Shown here: one piece after another, positions 10,205 through 21,700 of the stretch
Layout: each line of letters opens with the position of its first letter
Numbering within the stretch: position 1 is the first letter of the stretch
Source of the DNA: Oikopleura dioica
Lineage: Eukaryota; Chordata; Appendicularia; Copelata; Oikopleuridae
Assembly (NCBI GenBank): GCA_907165135.1
Contig: OU015569.1
Location: 12,152,501-12,216,500, forward strand
Reading direction: 5' to 3'
DNA: 64,000 bases
The notes under the pieces: generated by a model
Told to the model about the DNA's origin: nothing
The model's database searches: none
Seen by the model: only the letters and a program-made list of their open reading frames with translations
Made by a program: the position numbers and the translations under genes

Positions 10205-13107
10205 TTACAGTCTTCGAGTTTTAGTCAGAGTAATTGAATAAGCTTGCGGCAGAAGATACCATTTTTCTGTTTCCATGTTGAATTTTTCGTTCACTAACTC
10301 AAGAAACTCGTTGTTGTCTCCATAAAAAACAAAGTCGTTGTAGCTGTTGTAGCAGTCTTTCATCATTTCTTCATTGGCGTAGAATTCTCTGGAAACAGGA
10401 ATTCTGATTTGAGAGCCAGAATGGGCGATGAGAGTGTTTTGGAGAATGAATTCGGAGTTTTCGATTCGGTCCAGCACCATTTGGTGGAAAAGAATTGAAG
10501 AGTCGGGATTTAGATAGGCGCCGGTGACGGTTAGAGGACGGGAGAAGACGAAGTTGCCATGGAGGAGGACTGAATTTAAGTTTTATTTGATCTTTACCTT
10601 CGAGTTCATAGCCTTGCTCAAAATCAAAATTGGCATTTATCAAGTCGTCGCTTGTGCTTTCTTGTGTTATAATTAGCCATCCACTTGGGTTCAAATAAGT
10701 CCTGAACTTGAATCTTCTGAGAAGCATTTCAATTTCGTTGCTTTGAAATTGTTGTTCTTCGAATTTCGGATTGAGATTGAAGCCAGCCAAACTCCGCGGA
10801 TAAATCAGCATTGTCAGTTTTGTGAAGATTTTTTCCAGATTAAAAAATTCTTCCATTTCCCAATCTCCAATTTTCAAATCATTTTTGAGTGCCCATCTCA
10901 AAAGCACCGAAACAGAAATGGGTACACAAAGATCGCTTTCTTTTTGGTTTAAGGGATCACCCCCCGATTTTCCCAACTTTGACCCCTATCTACTTTTTAC
11001 TCGTCTTGCGTGTGGGCCTGTATAGGGGCTCAAATTGAAGCCCGTTTCTTGACGAGCAAATGCATGCATGATAAGCCCCTAGTTATAAGATTTACTTATG
11101 CATTAGAGGCTGTCAAAGTGACTTAGGTTGCCAAAAACGGCCATTTTCGGTCATTTTCAAGTTGTATCTACTTTTTTTTGGGCTTATGTAGTTCCAAAAT
11201 TTCTTCAGTTTTATAACGTCTAGACCCTCGGCTACATTTGCATGCATGATCATGATGATTGAAAAAGTAGAAAATTTTTTTCTTATTATAAAACTTTCAG
11301 CCGTCATTTTAGCGATTTTTTGGAGTCTTTCTGCTCTCTAGCGCCACCAAGAGATGAATTTCTTTCTCGAAAACTGTTTATTTCTTGATAAGGGCGTTAT
11401 ATGCTTTCAAATAAGCCCCTATTCGCCTCGTTATGAAGACATTCAAATTTTGAAAAAATCGAAAATTTCTGCTAAGTATAGAGTGTAATGCAACTTCAAC
11501 GCGCTCTCACGAGAAATCACGTGATCTAAGGGCCTTGACATAATGGTAAAAAATGACCCTCAGATCATGGAGAATTTAAATATGCACCGCTCGATACTTT
11601 TTGGGAAAATTTTTCGGATCGGGGGGGGATCCCTTAAAACATTCTTCGTCACATTTTTGAAGTCGAAATTGATCTGTTTTGTCAGTTTTTGTTTCAGACT
11701 GGCCATTGCAGTTGATTTCGTCAAATTCGGATCGTCTAAGCAAAAATCAGAAGACGCGTTTTCAAGAGAAATGATTTTTGACAAGTTTTGGATTTCTGAG
11801 ATTGATGGTCTTTCGTTTGAGAGCCAGCCAGCATTGCAAGTCTAAGAAAGGTTATTTTCTTAAATAAAAAGTAAAGACTAACCTCAAGTTCTTGTTTGAT
11901 GATTTCTCTTTCTTCTTCTTCGATTGGTTTGAATAAAAGAGTCCAGGCCGTCTTCCACTCGCAAAGAATCAAAATATGAGGAGAAGATCCAAGCCCTCCG
12001 AAGTATTCGCCTATCTGCCCGCCAGTAGAAAAAGCAGGAGACCCCGCATCTACGAAAAAAAAGAGATAAAACACGAGCATTTTTCAACAAGCTCAAAACT
12101 TACATAAACAGTAGGTATTTCTAAATCTGCTTCCTCTCCTCGCGTAACCCATCTCCCGATAACTCTCTCGTCCAGTTAATTCGCAAATAATGCTGAAATC
12201 GATCCATTTTGCTTCTCTATTTTTCAGAAGGACATTTTCCGGCTTCTCATCGTAATGCCAAATTCCAATATTCCCCAAATACTCGTATCCCTCTTGTACG
12301 CCAATCGCAATTTTCTTCCTTTCGTCCAAATTCAACTCATTATTCTTCAATTTGCATCTCAAATCCGCGTCGCATTTCTCCATAATCGTGATCCAGCCAA
12401 CACAGTCTTCTTTTTTAAAGTCGCTGCTCAAAAACACTTCGATGTTGCAGAAATTCTTGATCACGTTTTTGTGAAAAGGAATCACCCGGGCATTGCCTTT
12501 TTTCTTGTTTTGGGCGATTTCGTATTCTAAAAAAAAAAATAAAAAAATATAAGAAATTAAAATTACCTTTCGAAAGATGAATTTCAAAGGCAAATTCTTC
12601 ATTCTCCGCAAACAGCGCCGGATCAAACGCCTGCACCCGAACGGCCACTTCCAATTCTCCGAATTTTTCTTTCAAAACAATCGCTTCTCCTCCAGCTGAA
12701 ATCGATTCCAAAGAGTCATCTAGAATCCATTCTCCGATTTCTTCTTTTAATTCCGAACGTTGAATTTTTCGTCCTTCGAAGCCTGGATTTATCGAAAGAA
12801 TCATTTTTTGAAATGAAGTTATTTCCCATTCTTCCTCATATCTTCCAGACAGCTTTCCTTTTCCATGTTCGAAAATTACCTCCTCCCATCGACCACAACG
12901 ATCATTTTCAAACTGCATTCTGTCCATCGACAAAATCAACCTGTCCAAATCATTTCTGCTCGTTTTTCTCTTCAATTTCTTTTTAAAATCTTCCAGCCAT
13001 TTCTCAACAACTTCTCCTGTCAGTTCTTCTGGATGCGTTGAAATTTTCATTTTGTATAAAAAGCGATAACCAAAATTCGGAAAGAGTGATTTCAAAATGT
13101 TTTTCAA
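10205..13107 (-). pseudogene. kinase-like gene, copy B, coding exon split by a TTAA element
   Basis: Exons: 13107-12567, 12526-12104, 12049-11883, 11841-10598 (interrupted at 10953-11633) and 10569-10205; all phases agree with copy A. Kinase-like motifs are AVRVQ (Lys to Arg), HYDEKPENVLL and WIDFS. The first exon diverges from copy A before HPEELTG, where the duplication edge falls (about 13040). The insertion is not a multiple of three and brings stops, so the protein would end after KNVTKNVL unless the element is spliced out; no good GT-AG or GA-AG pair bounds it. The two copies were thus disabled independently by different elements. Confidence 0.75.
10953..11633. mobile_element. 681-bp piggyBac-type MITE inside kinase-like copy B
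   Basis: Bounded by TTAA at 10949-10952 and 11634-11637, where copy A has a single TTAA at the same codon. The ends are GGGATCACCCCCCGATTTTC on the left and the complement of GGGATCCCCCCCCGATCCG on the right. No transposase ORF. Confidence 0.85.
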
Positions 13108-13496
13108 TCGCGGAAGATCGTAAGCTAGCGAGAGACCGCACTTTTGACTCTGAGTTTACGACTTCTTTTTATTATCACAATTCAAAGTAGGGAACAATAG
13201 TCTATAGACAATAATGTGGAATTTAATCAATTTGAAGACATTTGGCTTTCAATTTTTTAAAATATTAATTGTCTTTATTTAGATTCTAATTTATAAGAAC
13301 CAATGCAACAGACACATAAATATTTTGACATTAAATTCGCAGTTGCAAGTTCAAATAGCTAAAATCGCAAAGGGTGAAAACTTGGCAGAGGATTTGCCTT
13401 TTTTCGCCGGTCAATATTTGACTCTGGAAAGGGTCCCAGTTTTTAGGGTCCCACTCATCCAAGTCGAGCAAAAGCAAGAAGAGAAAAAGAAAGAAG
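13108..13496. other. divergent intergenic region between kinase-like copy B and EGF gene
   Basis: About 390 bp separate the two 5' ends, which face away from each other. From 13290 onward it matches the region before 6574, including a purine-rich leader just before the ATG. Promoters of both genes should lie here, though I see no defined motif. Confidence 0.4.
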
Positions 13497-14222
13497 ATGA
13501 AATTTTTATTCTTTTTAGTTTCCTGCTTTCTAGCGCAATTTGAAGACCAAAATAGAGACGCTTGCAATGAAATTGGTACGAAATTTTTCACGGGAAATAT
13601 GAGGGTCTCAATTTTCAAATTTAGATTGCAACTACTTCCAGGATCCGTTTTCTTGGCCTTCTTGCTTTGTGAGAGGAGATGTGGCTGTAGATCTGTCCCT
13701 TCATCCCTGCAGGTTCTAGAGTCTTCCTTGCTGGGCTCGGCAACCTGAGTAGAAAACCTGAGTCAGCTTCTGAAAGAGCAAAGATGAAAAGCCGCGTATT
13801 TTTGCTCTTTCAGACCCTGACTCAGGTTTTCTACTCAGGTTGCCGAGCCCAGCTTCCTTGTACTAGTCGATTTGGAGCGTTTTTGTAGGTTACTCCTCGC
13901 TGATTGCAAAAAAGAGCCGTTCTACGCCGGAAAGTGCAGAAAAGAAGAATACGGCGATCAAATTATAATTTCCGTCGAATCCGAATACGGGTAAGTTTTT
14001 GCTCCAAAAGAAGAGGATAATTTGATATTTAGGCTTTGCGAGCCGAGTTACTGTAGCAGAATCGGCGTTTGCTTTTACGAGTACTTTGACACTTCCGTTT
14101 GGAAATGCATGTAAGTCTCTTTCAAGAAATTAAGTTTTGTTAATTAATTTTCAAGCTGCCCGACTGGCTACCACGGAGAACACTGCCAACACAAGTACGT
14201 CGCCCGATACCGCAATGGATAA
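13497..14222 (+). CDS. small secreted protein with one EGF-like domain
   Basis: Five exons: 13497-13575, 13625-13712, 13889-13990, 14033-14110 and 14156-14222 (TAA); every GT-AG junction keeps phase. Product about 137 aa. Residues 1-13 are a signal peptide (MKFLFFLVSCFLA). The C-terminal part has the six-cysteine EGF pattern: LCEPSYCSRIGVC, then WKCIC, then PTGYHGEHC. The calcium-binding DxxE start is missing. Intron 2 carries a MITE-A with an 8-bp target duplication. AATAAA at 14288. It is the complete partner of the truncated copy at 6574; the function is unknown, probably a ligand or matrix component. Confidence 0.8.
13731..13852. mobile_element. MITE-A with intact 8-bp target duplication
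   Basis: CTTCCTTG stands directly before (13723-13730) and after (13853-13860). Ends CTGGGCTCGGCAACCTGAG and the exact complement. This copy defines the family's outer limits and suggests a transposase that makes 8-bp duplications (hAT-like or P-like). Confidence 0.85.
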
Positions 14223-14329
14223 TGGAAATCGACACTTTTTTTGTTTGAAAGACAGCTTGTATTTCTCGAACAAAAAGTGACTTTCACAATAAAAAATGAA
14301 AAAAAAATCAAACTTCCATGTAAATGTTT

Positions 14330-14630
14330 GGGCTCGAAAACCTGGGTAGAAAACCTGAGTCAGGGCCTAAGGTCCTAAACTGGCTTTAAGGAAAAGCGGT
14401 GTGGAAGACCCTGACTCAGGCTTTAAACACAGGCTTGCGGCTGGGCACGGCAGCCTGTCTTCAAAACCTGAGTCAGGTTTTGAATACCTCAAATAAAAAG
14501 CCGCGTAGCGGCTATTTTAAAAACGAATCCTTTTGCGGCTACGTTTTTTAAAAAGCCGCAACGCGGCTTCTCATTTTAGTTCTTCAAAACCTGACTCAGG
14601 TATCCACACAGGTTGCCGAGCCCAGGTTCG
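14330..14630. repeat. two adjoining MITE-A copies
   Basis: The first runs from GGGCTCGAAAACCTGGG at 14331 to about 14450 and has only a short stem. The second runs from CTGGGCACGGCAGCCTG to GGTTGCCGAGCCCAGG at about 14626 with the full GCCGCGTAGCGGC body. Confidence 0.75.
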
Positions 14631-14790
14631 CAGACCCCAACTTGTTTCATTGAAAAGAAATCGATTTAAACTTAAATTTGGGAAATTTTATTACAGGTAT
14701 TTATATAAAAATTAAAAAAAAAAGGAAATTGGTAACTGTACATTTTTATGAGGGTCGTTCGGTCTTGACATGAGGTTTGGCTGAAACGTC

Positions 14791-16777
14791 TTAATTCTCC
14801 AAAGCTTCGTTCACCGCGAAGAGACCCAAATTGTACATCCAGCGCTGCATACTTTGCATTAACTCGAAAGCGTTTACGTACACTTCTCCTGAAAACAAAT
14901 CCAGTCAGAAAAGAAACAACAACTTTGAGCTTTATCAAATGAGCTATCTTTCAAAAGCAAAAATTAATAGTCTTCAGAAGAGCTTTGATATAAAAGAGTT
15001 TTCAGGAACCTGTGTAGAAAACCTGAGTCAGGTTTTGAAAGATTTTTATGAAAAGCCGCGTAGCGGCTTTTTAAAAACGAAGCCGCAAAGCGCATTCGCC
15101 AAAATTACTATTTCAATCATTTTTTAATTCTGACCACACTGTGTAGAAAACCTGAGTCAGGTTCTGAAAAAGCTGAAATGAAAAGCCGCGGAGCGCTTTT
15201 AAAACGAAGCCGCAAAGCGGCTTCGCTAGAGTATAAAAAAGGTTTTAATTATAATTTAGCGAATCCGCTTCGCGGCTTCGTTTTAAAAGCCGCTCCGCGG
15301 CTTTTCATTTAATCTCTCAAGGTCTGACTCAGGTTTTCTACACAGGTTTGCGAGCCTAGATTCTGAGCTACAGGGCCTAGCTACTTAAAAAATCTAGATT
15401 ACCTTCGTTCATTATGCTGCGCAGAGCTTCATTGTCGAGAGAATTGATTGCTTCAAGATCTTTAGAGAGATTGGCGAGTGGATTGTCCAACAACATCGGC
15501 GCCGGGGATGATTTTTCGTGATCTTCTTTCGTCGATTTTTCTTTGTTCGAGTAGCGACAAGTTTTGGGGAAGCGATTCGACCATTGGCAGGCGCCCTTGT
15601 TGTGGCAGAAACATCTGTTGGACCTGGAGTTTTCGCCGCAAGTGATGTTGCAACGGACTCGGTTCTTTGTCGCGTTGCATTCCCACTCGGCATTGTCGGG
15701 GAAGCGAGGGCAGGAGGCGAATTGGGGGAAGACGTTGATGAAATCGGAATTCGCAAATTGGGATCTCGGGGAATCAGCTGAGAAAAGCTCTGGTTTTTCG
15801 GGAAGTGGGACTTCTATGATTTCGTACTCTTCCTCCTCCAATTCTTCTTCTTCTTCTTCCTCTTCTTCTTCATCATCGTAATTCGGAAGGGATGGAATAT
15901 TCATGTCGATATCCATGTGCATGTACTTCAAGTATTCAATCGTCGACTTGGGTTTCTCCGTCGTCGTTGCTTCCTCCGTCGTTGTTGCCTCTGTCGTTGT
16001 TGTGCTTGTCGTTGTTGTCGATGTTGTTGTAGAAGTTGTGGTAGAAGTTGTTGTGGTGGTGGTGGTTGTTGTTTTTTTCGTGGTGGTTTTCGGAGGACCT
16101 ACTCTTGGCGGCCTCCAGCCCGAGTTCCACCTTCCTACTACCGGAAGTGCCGCTTCGCACTCGTCGTTGAGATCCGTGTCCCAGGAACAGCCAACGTACA
16201 AGCTCACGAACCCAAGCTCGCGGTAACACTTGCACATTCTCGTCCCCCTTCTCTTCTGTTTTTGCATTTTAGCTTGCAAATCGCTTCGTTTCCGACGCCG
16301 TTTTCGCACTCCCACTGGCCGCATTCTTTCTTGTTTTTGCAGATGAAAGTTTTTCTTCTTCGCAAACATCTTCCTGAAATAATTTATTCAGAAAAATTTC
16401 TTTTTCAAATAATATTTTTATTATTAATAAAATTTTAAAATTTGATTTTTAATAAAAAATTATTCACGAATATGAAAATTTTATTAAAAATCTTTTACTA
16501 TTTTAAAAATTATTTATTCTAGTTTTTTGATAATTTATTACCGCTGGTTTTTCCTCCATCGTAAAAATTCCAGATTGAGCATTATTTTTGGCGATGTTGA
16601 TTTTGAAATGACATCTGGATTTTCTGCGATTTTCGGCTTCGGAATCTCTGTGAGGACTTTCTGCTCTTCTGGCGTTTGTCTGGTGATGTGCGAAGCGTGT
16701 CCTAGAATTTTTTCTCTAGAAACGAAGCTAGAAGTGACTTTTACCGGACAATAAAAGGCCGACGAACGTTTTCATCT
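14791..16777 (-). CDS. secreted Thr-rich, Cys-rich protein (one apparent frameshift)
   Basis: Exons: 16777-16747, 16701-16542, 16369-15403 and 14888-14791 (TAA). Signal start MKTFVGLLLS. Two related Cys modules are visible: the second, around 15690-15560, reads CPRFPDNAEWEC...NITC...CFC. The first, in another frame at the start of exon 3, reads ECGQWEC...CKLKC and continues as MCKCYRELG only after a one-base shift at the C-run 16245-16249. Between the modules are about 50 Thr-dominated residues and a run of more than 15 Glu/Asp. Using the acceptor at 16373 instead keeps one long frame but destroys the first module. Such proteins are usually extracellular; mucin-type glycosylation of the Thr tract is likely. 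MITE-A copies fill the last intron. Confidence 0.65.
15005..15360. repeat. MITE-A half copy plus full copy in last intron of the Thr-rich gene
   Basis: 15005-15130 has only a left arm (AACCTGTGTAGAAAACCTGAG) and body. 15133-15360 is complete, with the GAAGCCGCAAAGCGGCTTCG stem and the right end CAGGTTTGCGAGCC. Confidence 0.75.
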
Positions 16778-17040
16778 TTTTCGCAATTCTCTCTCTTTTT
16801 TACAATGTATAGCCTAATCTTGGATGAAAGGGCTTTATAGCGGAGCTCTTTGGCGCCGCCTGAAAAATCGCGAAAGCGAAAACAGCGCCCGTCGCCAGCG
16901 CGGACCCTTGACGCTATCATTTATTCACTTTCGCCGCCAACGAACACTAAACAAGCTTTATTTACACTCGCTGAAAAGGATGTTTCTATATCCGAATACT
17001 ATTTTCCACTAAATTAAATAATCGAATAAGTCGTTGAATA
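16778..17040. other. 5' flank of the Thr-rich gene, no other feature
   Basis: The sequence just 5' of the ATG, read on the minus strand, is purine-rich (AAAAAAGAGAGAGAATTGCG). It resembles the leaders of the secreted-protein genes starting at 44520, 47285 and 48892. No gene is seen to 17040. Confidence 0.35.
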
Positions 17041-17044
17041 CAAC

Positions 17045-17405
17045 AATTGTTTTTGGAACAGTTCTGCTTTGAGCTAGAGCAGCTTTTGACGGAAAAGGTT
17101 TCTTTTCGAAAAGTTTTAACTGAGCTGAGCTATAAAAGCTCAGATCGAAATTGAGCTGAGCTGAGCTAGGAGCTTCGTAGAAATTGGTGAACTAAGCTGG
17201 CATCTTTTAGAACTGAGCTTATTGAACTGATTTCGATTTAAATCTTGGTCAGCATATTGAGCAGAGTTTCGACTAAAAGCTGAGCTGAGCTACATATTTT
17301 CCAAAAATTACTGAGCTGAGCCAGAGTTGCAAATTTTGTGAGCTGAGCTATCCGAGCTCTACCTCAGCTCAGCAATTTTGAGGTGACGGTCAGCTCAGCT
17401 CAATT
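17045..17405. repeat. AGCTGAGCTG-type degenerate satellite arranged as an inverted repeat
   Basis: Repeats of GAGCTGAGCT dominate 17060-17340 and the complement (CTCAGCTCAG) dominates 17345-17405, so the block can fold back. Similar blocks occur at 23760-24170, 24500-24795, 27160-27760 and 33360-34030. Confidence 0.7.
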
Positions 17406-17449
17406 TTTGAAAAAAATTCGTATGTTATTTTAAAAGCTATTCGAATTTT

Positions 17450-17718
17450 TTCTGAAGAACTTTATTTCCTACCAAGCTAATGATTGTCACCCTTCTCAAT
17501 ACTGGTGAATAGGCTTTTCAGAATAGCTGATAATCTGGCATCTTCCGAATTTCTAATAAGAATTTATAATATTATAATAATACAATATTATAAATTGTTA
17601 TAATAATAAAATTCGGAAGATGCCAGATTATCAACTATTCTGAATAGCCTATTCTCTAGTATTGAGAAGGATGAAAATCATTATCTGGGTAGGAAATAAA
17701 GTTCTTTCGAAAAATTAT
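17450..17718. repeat. long foldback element, arms about 115 bp
   Basis: Left arm AGAACTTTATTTCCTACC and onward; the right arm ends GGTAGGAAATAAAGTTCT. The centre is ATTATAAT-rich. The arms agree over almost their whole length, including TCTGGCATCTTCCGAATT near 17535 and its complement near 17612. Confidence 0.8.
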
Positions 17719-18766
17719 TCAATCAACAGTTGATCATTCAAATTTGCGGTTTATCATTAATGCAATTTCAATTAATTCGATTGAAATGCTCTATTTGAAA
17801 TAATATTATTATCAAACCGCTTTTTCGCGAACACAAAATTAATTCACCTATGGATAGACGTTCTTTAGACATATTTATGGTGCTTTATTCCCTACGAAAC
17901 TCTTGCTTAAACGCCAAACACATCGTTCGCTTGATATTTTGGAGAAATTTGTTTCTTGTAAAAATAAAGCGGGACATGGAAAAAGGGTCTTTTATTGAAT
18001 GTAGTCGACTAGTTAGCTTGTCTTATCGTCGTGTTTCGAGAGAGGAGACTTCAAGTTGTGTTTGTCTCGTTCGTGTACAGCTCCGCTTGAAATTTGGGAT
18101 AGCTATTTTTATCGAGGGCGATTGGACAGTTTTTAGCGGAGGAGCGACTGTTTCCGAGGGGAGGTGTCTGGAACCGACAAAAGATTTCGACAAATTTTGC
18201 GTGGAAATTTTCAACCAATCAGAAGCCTGGATTTGGCGAACCGGCCAATCAGCAGCCGAGTAGCCGCCTACGCAAAATTTGTCGAAATTTTTTGTCGGTT
18301 CCGGACACCATCCCGTTTCCGAGCGACAAAATTTGCGTGGAACTGGTTTCAAGAAGCGACACTTTCTGAGCGACAAATCTGAGCGACAAAAAATTACGCC
18401 AATCAAAAACCTGTATTCGTCGTACCAGCCAATCAACTGGCGGTATTTTTGGTAAGATTTTGTCGCTCAGAAATTGTCGCGTCGTGAACCCTTTTCATTT
18501 TTGTCGCTTTTCGTCGCTTTCCCTGTATTTGGCCAATAAGCGATTGAAAAGCGGCCAACGCAAATTCGGTCGCTCTGAAATTGTCTTGTAGGCTTATTTT
18601 TATAATTTTAATCTTTTAAGGAAAATAAGTATCGTGAAGATAAGGGTGTCACCGTGCAATGACTAAATTGCAATCTTTTTGACAAAATTCAGAAAGAGAC
18701 GGGTTATTATTTAGTTATCCCACGACAGGTTTGAGGTTTGGTCTTCGTCTTCGGTTAAAACTTGAA
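17719..18766. repeat. intergenic region with MITE-B copy (18163-18313)
   Basis: The MITE-B inverted repeat has ends GGTGTCTGGAACCGACAAAA and its complement, with arms holding TTCGACAAATTTTGCGTGG and CCAATCAG boxes. Downstream, to 18580, fragments with GAGCGACAAA continue. No gene is supportable in 17719-18766. Confidence 0.65.
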
Positions 18767-21700
18767 TTAAGGACTTTTCTTTTCGCTGAGTTCAACTGTA
18801 CCTATTGCGCGCACGTCCAAGCAAGCCTGGTGATTAGTTTTGGCGAAGCTTCTTTGTTTCTTCATATTCTCCAAATATCGCCTCGTGCTGCTCGAAATCA
18901 GCTGGAGCGAAATTAAGTTGAAATTCAAAATGATTATTTTTACTTACTTTGAATCGCGTTTGAAACTCGGAGGCGAAGAAAGAGTAGAAAAGAGGGTTGA
19001 TAGCTGAAAAAAGGAAAAAACAACTGTTTGGGTAGGTAACTTAGCAACCTGTGTTGAAAACCTGAGTCAGGGTTTGAAATATCTTTCATGAAAAGCCGCG
19101 CAGCAGCTTTTCTTAAAGAAAGCCGCAACGCGGCTTTGCCAGAATTTAAGGGTATAGTCATCAATCGGCCAAATCGACGACTAAACCCTTACTGTAGCTT
19201 ACTGTACCTGGCAGGAGCCAGATGAGAGCATCAACAGTCGTTTTAAAGCGATCGCAGTGGCTTCGAGATAGGCGAATATTCCAAACGCGCATGATGTGAT
19301 AAATCTAACGAAAAGGACATTCCGAGGACTAGAACTTTTTCTTATCCGAATTACATGAAAGGGGGTGTAGCAAACAACGAGGCCCAGCATCAAGCTTGAA
19401 ATCATGTAAACAGATCTCCGGTTGATTCCCCTGAAAAGCAAACATAAATTAATCAATCTTTCAAAGCGCTAGAATCCGTCGAAGCTGGTTAATTATTTTC
19501 TGGAGTGGACCAACTTGCCTGTTTGTATTGCCGACAAAGTTTGTCTTCGAATGACCGACGAGTTTCTTCTGAAACGGCAAAAATGAAGTTGATCAATCAA
19601 TTTTTCATTTTCATGGGTTTTGATTAGTAAATACCTTTCAAAAGGGCTCAAGAGAAAGAAACTGAAATTTCTTGCTCTTTTTCTCATATAATGAGCGTAG
19701 AGACACCCTTATTTTTTCTCAGAATCAAGAACCTGACATTTAAACCTGTGTAAATACCTGAGTCAGAAAGTTTGAAAGCTTAGTCCTGATTCTGGGAAGA
19801 AAAAATAAGGGTGTCTCCATGATAATGAAATATTATGAAATATTAACAAAGAGACACCCTTATTTCTTATACTCAGAATCAAGGATGACATTTAAACCTG
19901 TGTAAAAACCTGATTCAGAGAGTTTTAAGCTAAGTCATGATTCTGGGAAGAAAAATTAGGGTGTCTCTATGTTAATATCATAATATTTTATTAGCATAGA
20001 GACACCCTAATTTTCTCTTCCCACAATCAAGGATGACATTAAAGCCTGTGTAAAAACCTGAGTCAGAGAGTTTAAAAGCTTAGTCTTGATTCTGGGAAGA
20101 AAAATAAGGGTGTCTCTATCTTATTAACATATTTCATTAACATAGAGACACCCTTATTTTTCTTTCCTAGAATCATGACTTAGCTTTTGAACTCTCTGAC
20201 TCAGGTTTTTACACAGGTTTAAATTTGAGGTTCTTGATTCTGAGAATGAAAAATAAGGGTGTATCTTTTCTTTTTCTCAAGAATCTGGAGCGCCCTAATC
20301 CTGCGATTTGACGATCTTGCAGAGGAGGGAGCCGTAGCTCAGCAAAAAGCAGACAATTGGCAAGAAATAGCCGAAAACGAAGAGACAGATGATGAAATCT
20401 ACTTTTCGGTTACTTTGCCCCTCTGTTACTGCCAGTCGCAGTCTGTTACTGTAGCTCGAACCGAATGTCTGAATAGGGCTGGGTGCTTTTGCATCCGCAC
20501 TCGTGGAAATCCGATGATCCGATGTTAAGGTCGTTCAATGAAGAAGAATCGTCGCTAAAATGAATTTTTAAAAACGATCGACTTCAATTTTTGTCAACTT
20601 GAAATTCGAAGAAGAGTCGTTTTTGATCGGCTTGCACTCCATTTTGCCAGTTTTGCTCCAGTCTGAAAAGTTCAATTTTTTTAAGTTGAAGACTTTGGTG
20701 TAAACTTTATGTGCCTGTTTTATGCAAACAAGTGCACACTTTTACATCACGTTTACAATTCCTTTATCAGCTACTTGTCTAACCAGGCTTTAGTCTTTAT
20801 CACTTCTGAATTTAGCGGCAGACTGCACGTTTTCAGAAATAGCCCACTTCCCACGTTTTTTATCAACGTATCCGAAAAGGATGCAGATCGGAGAGCACGT
20901 GACCCTGACTGTTCAACCCGTTGTTTGACAACTAAAGGATTGGTGATAAGGAGGCTGAGTTGGAAAAGAAAGAATTACTTTTTGGTCTTCACCATTTTCA
21001 ATTTGCGACAAAATTTGAGTAGGTAGCTATCCGAAGCTGCTGATTCGCTGGTAAGCCAAATATAGGCCTCTTATTGGCTGAAATTTCATGCCAGCCAATG
21101 AGGGGCCAAGTAGCGGGCTGGCGCCAGGAACCGACAAAAAATTTCGACAAATTTTGCGTGGGCGGCTACTCGGCTGCTTCCTCCGAATCCGGGCTTCTGA
21201 TTGGTTGAAAAATTCCATGCAAAATTTGTCGAATTTTTGTCGATTCCAGACACCTCCCTCAAGTAGCTGACCACGCAAATGATGTCGCTCAGAGATTGTC
21301 ACCTCTGAACTAGGCTCGGCAGCCTGTGCATTTAAACTTTGTCAGGGCCCTGACTCAGGTTTTAAACACAGGCTGCCGAGCCCAGTTTCCGACACAAACA
21401 AGAAAAGACTTCTATCTTACTTATTTATCTTCGTAAATTGAATATTAAGTAGAGTATTGTCTCGCTTGTAAACAGCATTCGCAATTTGAGTGTTAGATAA
21501 TTGAATCGACTCCAACAAGAAGGTTGTAGCTTGAACACGAAACAAATCTTCTTGTTTTTAATTTCAACTCGTCAATTAGAAGAAAGTCCCAGAACTCGAA
21601 AAATTAACAGATCTGGAATCGATGTCCGGCCGCGGAAAAAAACATCCTTGGGAAAAACACGACTTTTTTGGAGAAAGTTATTTTTACTTCAATCAGCGAA

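Noticed and set aside
15377-16373. Uninterrupted 330-residue frame of the Thr-rich gene starting with a Lys/Arg-rich N-terminus
   Set aside because: The basic N-terminus replaces a clear Cys module seen in the neighbouring frame; I prefer the frameshift model, though the alternative is noted in the feature.
19304-19355. Continuous open frame through TM6 and TM7 of the GPCR (no intron)
   Set aside because: Reading through gives no NPxxY-compatible TM7; removing the 50-nt GT-AG intron 19305-19354 yields WLLPAINPLFYSFF in the correct frame.
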